Part shown: one piece after another, positions 60,115 to 64,000 of the stretch
Numbering within the stretch: position 1 is the stretch's first letter
How the letters are laid out: each line of letters opens with the position of its first letter
DNA from: Gordonia hydrophobica NBRC 16057
Lineage (GTDB): Bacteria; Actinomycetota; Actinomycetes; Mycobacteriales; Mycobacteriaceae
Direction: 5' to 3'
Assembly: GCF_001592365.1 (NCBI RefSeq)
Contig: NZ_BCWU01000006.1
Location: 244,349 to 308,348 of the forward strand
Length of the DNA stretch: 64,000 bases
The notes under the pieces: model-generated
Databases searched by the model: none
Told to the model about the DNA's origin: nothing
The model's input: only the letters and a program-made list of their open reading frames with translations
Translations under genes and position numbers: made by a program

Positions 60115-60899
60115 GGATCGCCAAACTCGAGGCGACGCTCGGCGCGCGGTTGTTCGACCGCTCCCCTCGCGGCGTCACGACAACCGCATTCGGGGAGGCG
60201 ATGCTGCCTCGGATCGAACGAGCGTTGGACGCCCTCGACGACGTCCACGTCGAGGCCGTGCGGTGGAACACTCCGGCTCCCGACACGATCCGGGTCGGCG
60301 TCTCCCCGCTGATCAACCCCAAACTCGTCGCAGGCGCGTATCGGGCGGTGTGCGATCAACCGGTTCCCGATCACTATCTCCGCCGCCAATTGGTGCTTCG
60401 CGAGGCGAACATGAGCGAACTGCGCGAGGCCCTCGTCGAGGGCGATCTCGACGTCATCGTCGTGCCTTCGGTCGAGCCGATGCCCCGCTATGAACATCGG
60501 GTCATCGACTCCGAACCACTCGTGCTCGTCGAACCTCGAGCGGGTGACGGACCGGCGAGTCTCGATGAACTCGCGGGACGGCAGTTGATTCTGCTGCCCG
60601 ATACGTGCGGACTCACCACCTTCACCCACAGCCTGCTCAGAGAGCACGAACTGTCCGTCACCGCCTATCCGGGCGAAGCGGGCAGTTATCGGGTGCTGGA
60701 GGAGTGGTCGCACCTCGGGCTGGGCTCGGCGATGCTGCCCAGGTCGAAGCTCGCGGCACCCGATGCTCCGCACCGCGAAGTCCTCGACGCCGAGGGCCGA
60801 GTCGTCGAGATCTTCTACGAGGCCGTCTGGGACCCGAACTCCCCGATCGCCGAACAACTGGAGGTTCTCGCCGATCGCCTCATCCAGCCGAAAGACTGA
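60115..60899 (+). pseudogene. LysR-type regulator fragment lacking the start of its DNA-binding domain
   Basis: About 260 codons of a LysR regulator. It begins inside the winged helix-turn-helix at GIAKLEATLGARLFDRSPRGV, the stretch after the recognition helix, and continues through the linker and effector domain to a normal end. About 35-40 residues, including the first helices and the recognition helix, are absent. The sequence upstream in frame is antisense MFS. Without these residues it should not bind its operator normally. The open frame can be extended to 60009, but that extension is not LysR sequence. Confidence 0.78.
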
Positions 60900-61200
60900 C
60901 GTCGTCCGCGTCACGCATACCGGTTGGCTACGGCCGACCTGACGTACTTCGAGCCGCCGACTCACGCCCCAATCCCGAAAAACGGCGCTCCTCGGCTGTC
61001 CGATCTATGGGCGTGTCGCTCCCGACTAGACGCCCGCTCCGTCCGCAGTCGCGCCTGTCGTCCGTCGCGACACACCGAGGAATCAGACACGCCGCGGACG
61101 AACCTGATCTGTGCCATCACGATCCGACTCCACCCACCACAAACCCCGACGACGTCCGCATGACGCCGCCGCAGAGGGCGAACGAGACGACCTCGTTCAG
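60900..61200. other. Intergenic stretch without a recognised gene
   Basis: No convincing gene in 301 bases between the LysR fragment and the HNH gene. A short inverted repeat (61180-61186 with 61192-61198, GAACGAG/CTCGTTC, 5-base loop) sits just past the HNH stop and could be a weak terminator. Nothing else was seen. Confidence 0.5.
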
Positions 61201-62805
61201 TCAGAACGGCGGTTGGCCGTCCGCATCCGCCATCGCCGCAAGTTGCGCCTCCTGCTCTTCGCGGGCGCGGCGGTTCGCGGCCCGGCGTTGCATCCGGTAG
61301 CGGTGCTTGGCCTGCACCCGCGACGAAGATCGTTCTGGTGCGTGCTCGGCGTGTCCGATTCCCGCGCGTGTCGAGACAGTGGTGTCGGGGTGTGAGCACG
61401 GAATGAGTCCGAGTTCGGGGAGCAGCCATGTGTTCGCCGCCTGCAGGCGCACGGTCACGCCCTCCGGAGTGGTGACCTCGGTCCAGACCACACCGTTGGC
61501 GTCGACGATCTGATCATCGAGCCAACCGTCAGCGTGGGTTTTCAAACCGTGATGGAACGTGCACTTCGGATTCAGATTGCACAGACAGGTCGGACCACCC
61601 GCGGCCGGGGCGGTGTGGTCGAACTCGGTGACATGATCGAGCTCGCACCGCCACGCCGGACGATCACATCCGGCCCAGGAGCAGGTGCCGAACAGTCCGC
61701 GGACCGCCGTATCCAACGCGGCCGTCGGACGGTACGGATTCCCGGGCTGGCACATCCGATCAGCCAGGTCAGCCACATTCAGCGGGCGGCACACCGCATC
61801 CGGGCGGGCCGCGAGATCCCGAACATGGGCCGCCGAGATCGGGCCGTGCCCGTCCATCACCGCCGGCACCTCCGACACCCCGTCCAGAGTTTCCTGCCGG
61901 GTCACCACGTGCACCACGATCCTCGCGCACCGCGCCGCCACCTGCGCTTCCGACAACTCCGCCGCACAATCATCACGCTGACATTCGCAGGTGAACGGCA
62001 CACCAGTCATCCGAGCGACGGCCGCATCCGCACGCAACTGACCACGCGTCCGCGGATCATGACGACAGACCCCGGCGATCACGGCGTCGACGGCGTCTTT
62101 GCACAGGAGTGCATCCTCGGGCGTGGTGGTGACGATGACCTCCGAGGCGGTGTCGTTGAGCGGGTTGATCACCATCTTCTTGGCGGCTTTGGCCTGCTCG
62201 CGGGTCACGGTCACCGCATCCCGATCATGCTCGGCGACGATCGCAGCCACCGCGTCCTCGACGCGCCGCGCCGACAACCCACCCATCGTCGTCAACCGGT
62301 GCGCGATCTCCGCATCGATGAACGCCAACAACTCCGCATCGTCGACCAGGGCGGTCTGCTCCACCACCCGCTGAAACCACGCCGCCGTGATCACCCCGTC
62401 CCGCAGCAGCCGCCCGACCGCCGGGATGCGTTCGAAGCAGGCTTGTGCGGCTTCGACGAACCGTTCGGCGGTGCACTGCCGGACTCCGGCGACCGTGGCA
62501 TACGACGCGGCGACCTGACACAGGGGGTCGTACACCCGCGTGTACACGTCGGTGGCGCCGGTGGCGTCGGCCTGCGCCATCCGCGTCCGGAGCAGCCCGT
62601 ACACCGCCTGATACCGGTACCACCGCAGGAGTCCGCCGACCGACTCCGCGTGCGCGGCGAACACCAACGCCGCAGCGTCATCGGACTGCGGCTTGCCGAC
62701 CGTCTCCGGCCGCGGCACACACAGCACGATCGCCTCGTCGGTGACCTGTACCGACGCACCCACCACACCCGTCCGACCTGCCGGACCCATCGTCGCCACC
62801 GCCAT
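61201..62805 (-). CDS. DUF222 and HNH-endonuclease protein (13E12 repeat family)
   Basis: A 534-residue protein of a family present in many copies in Mycobacteriales (REP13E12 in M. tuberculosis). An N-terminal DUF222 domain covers about residues 40-330. The C-terminal HNH nuclease is seen in CELDHVTEFDHTAPAAGG, then TCLCNLNPKCTFHHGLKTH, with paired cysteines for zinc. A basic tail (RYRMQRRAANRRAREE) follows. Its function is unknown. ATG 62805 follows GGGGAGGG and is preferred to the longer frame. A LexA-type box lies 41 bases upstream. Confidence 0.88.
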   Translation of the reverse strand: MAVATMGPAGRTGVVGASVQVTDEAIVLCVPRPETVGKPQSDDAAALVFAAHAESVGGLLRWYRYQAVYGLLRTRMAQADATGATDVYTRVYDPLCQVAASYATVAGVRQCTAERFVEAAQACFERIPAVGRLLRDGVITAAWFQRVVEQTALVDDAELLAFIDAEIAHRLTTMGGLSARRVEDAVAAIVAEHDRDAVTVTREQAKAAKKMVINPLNDTASEVIVTTTPEDALLCKDAVDAVIAGVCRHDPRTRGQLRADAAVARMTGVPFTCECQRDDCAAELSEAQVAARCARIVVHVVTRQETLDGVSEVPAVMDGHGPISAAHVRDLAARPDAVCRPLNVADLADRMCQPGNPYRPTAALDTAVRGLFGTCSWAGCDRPAWRCELDHVTEFDHTAPAAGGPTCLCNLNPKCTFHHGLKTHADGWLDDQIVDANGVVWTEVTTPEGVTVRLQAANTWLLPELGLIPCSHPDTTVSTRAGIGHAEHAPERSSSRVQAKHRYRMQRRAANRRAREEQEAQLAAMADADGQPPF

Positions 62806-62845
62806 GACACCCTCCCCAGTCAACGAAACCAAAACAACCCTGATC

Positions 62846-62861
62846 TAGAACTCCCGTTCGA
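62846..62861. promoter_or_regulatory. LexA-type SOS box upstream of the HNH gene
   Basis: Read towards the gene, TCGAACGGGAGTTCTA matches the mycobacterial SOS box TCGAAC-n4-GTTCGA with one mismatch (T for G at position 15). It ends 41 bases before the ATG at 62805. Members of the 13E12 family in M. tuberculosis are known LexA targets. Confidence 0.75.
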
Positions 62862-63227
62862 TGATAGGCGCAGGGTCTGACAAGACTGACAACACTGGCA
62901 ACCCGGATCGGACCCAAACGCGAGAACCCCCGCGATCCAGCGGCTCACCGCGTGGGCAACACGTGACGACCTGAGCACCGCACAGCGACTGCAGAACTGA
63001 CTCGCGAGCCGACCACGGCTCTCCCGTCATCGCCGAACACGTTCCCATGAGAGAGTCTGTAGAGGACGAGAGGGCGCCACCGGTGTCCGTCGAAGCGGCA
63101 CCCGCCTCTTCTCGGACACCACGCGATCCAGTAGCGGGTCACCTCCGTGGCATTCCCGAGGATGAGGGAGTTGAGCTGCGATGCCGTCTACACCGCACGC
63201 CGTGCGCCCGAAGATCGCAGAGGCATC
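62862..63227. other. Upstream region of two divergent genes
   Basis: Between the SOS box and the right-hand gene no protein is convincing. It should hold the promoter of the membrane protein gene at 63228. An in-frame extension of that gene reaches GTG 63147 but has no ribosome binding site. Nothing else was seen. Confidence 0.4.
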
Positions 63228-63989
63228 GTGAGCGGCCACTGGCCTGGCGACCCTGCCGCGGCGTGGGCGGACGCCGTGCGCTCCTCCGACCGCTATGACC
63301 GGCTGACGGCCCCGCCTCGGATCGACTCGGCGGATGCGGCATCGCTCGCCGATTGGAATGAGGACCGGCATTCTCTGCGGTCACTGCTGCCGATGTTCGC
63401 GATCGTCAGCGCCGCCGCAGGCGTCGTCCTGATCAGCGGGCTCCTGCTGGGCATCCTGCCGCTCTCCGGACCTGACGCGACGAAGGAGGTCGTGCAGTGG
63501 GTCTCGGGCATCAGTCTGCTCATCACGAGCGCCGTGCTCGCGGCCCGGGAGGTCGTGACCAGACGCAGGACCGAGTCGCCGCAGACCATCCCCGTGCAGA
63601 TCGTGCTGTGCCAACTGCACCCGACCAGATTCGAGATCCACGACGGCGACGGCTACCGCGAGACCTGCATCGCGATCGGCGCAGGCATCCCGGACGCACA
63701 GGCCGCACGCGTCTTCACCGCTTTCCAGGTCTGGCTGGGACGGCTCTATGAAGACCACGACGCCGAGAGCCGTGCCCGTAATGAGCTATGGCGACCGTCC
63801 GGTGCGAACGTCTTCACTTCGGAAGAGATCTTCGGGCCACAAGCCGCGGGCGGATACCTCGTCCGTCGCCCCGCGCTCGCTGCCGACGGATGGGGCGCGC
63901 TGATCACCCGGCGTAGGCCGGCGACGCTCGCAGGGCAGCTCCGGTTCGCGGACGTCCTGCAGTGGACCGGCAACGGATGGCGCCCGTGA
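63228..63989 (+). CDS. Membrane protein of unknown function with two helices
   Basis: Not recognised. About 253 residues. A soluble N-terminus of about 50 residues is followed by two predicted helices, LPMFAIVSAAAGVVLISGLLLGI and VVQWVSGISLLITSAVLAA, separated by a short loop, then a basic stretch and a C-terminal soluble domain of about 130 residues with no motif known to me. GTG 63228 is chosen because AGAGG lies five bases upstream; GTG 63147 and ATG 63162 are alternatives. It ends about ten bases before the window edge. Confidence 0.62.
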   Translation: MSGHWPGDPAAAWADAVRSSDRYDRLTAPPRIDSADAASLADWNEDRHSLRSLLPMFAIVSAAAGVVLISGLLLGILPLSGPDATKEVVQWVSGISLLITSAVLAAREVVTRRRTESPQTIPVQIVLCQLHPTRFEIHDGDGYRETCIAIGAGIPDAQAARVFTAFQVWLGRLYEDHDAESRARNELWRPSGANVFTSEEIFGPQAAGGYLVRRPALAADGWGALITRRRPATLAGQLRFADVLQWTGNGWRP

Positions 63990-64000
63990 TGAGCGCCGGT

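Overview
The window is high-GC actinobacterial chromosome, almost certainly from the Mycobacteriales and most like Gordonia or a close relative. Pointers are a mycothione reductase, a Rip1-type site-2 protease, MEP-pathway isoprenoid genes, IdeR/DtxR-type iron boxes, GlnR-type boxes and a 13E12-type DUF222/HNH gene. From memory, gene order follows Mycobacterium tuberculosis Rv2852c (mqo) to Rv2923c (OsmC) closely: mqo, hydrolase, mtr, map, PBP lipoprotein, GNAT, ispG, rip1, dxr, rlmN, cdsA, frr, pyrH, tsf, rpsB, M23 peptidase, xerC, viuB, dprA, comM, yraN, DUF2469, rnhB, lepB, rplS, trmD, rimM, khpA, rpsP, amidohydrolase, ffh, glnD, glnB, amtB, ftsY, smc, acyP, osmC. The species assignment is inference.

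Layout. 1-8 kb: 5' end of mqo, alpha/beta hydrolase overlapping mycothione reductase, a triplicated intergenic repeat, a second hydrolase, map, and a heme/iron ABC operon (hmuTUV) behind an iron box. 8-15.8 kb: repeat-rich membrane protein, penicillin-binding lipoprotein, acetyltransferase, and the ispG-rip1-dxr cluster. 15.8-21.3 kb: core translation and lipid genes (rlmN, cdsA, frr, pyrH, tsf, rpsB) with strong hairpins between units. 21.5-30.3 kb: M23 peptidase, XerC, an MFS pump, an iron-boxed siderophore-interacting protein, an HxlR regulator divergent from a DoxX-SDR pair, and the dprA-comM-yraN cluster. 30.4-31.9 kb: a TetR and alpha/beta-hydrolase pair lying where M. tuberculosis has fdhD/fdhF. 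32-38 kb: rnhB-lepB and the rpsP-khpA-rimM-trmD and rplS ribosomal group, with a long Pro/Ala-rich protein inserted before rplS.

38-55.4 kb: membrane protein, amidohydrolase, SRP gene ffh, DUF2752/TM2 pair, nitrogen-control operon amtB-glnB-glnD behind two GlnR-like boxes, an AidB-like acyl-CoA dehydrogenase with an adjacent TetR regulator and paired operators, then ftsY, smc, acyP and an OsmC protein. From 55.5 kb to the end the content is accessory: two small lipoproteins, MFS and amine-oxidase genes, a scar where a divergent MFS/LysR pair has lost both 5' ends, an SOS-boxed DUF222/HNH gene, and a membrane protein of unknown function.

The most informative non-coding signals are two iron boxes, two GlnR-like boxes, two TetR-type operators 30 bp apart, a candidate HxlR operator, a LexA-type SOS box and several long hairpin terminators. 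The clearest anomaly is the MFS/LysR deletion junction near 60.11 kb. I saw no tRNA, rRNA, CRISPR array, prophage or complete insertion sequence. I found no gene cluster that I could defend as a wholly new system.
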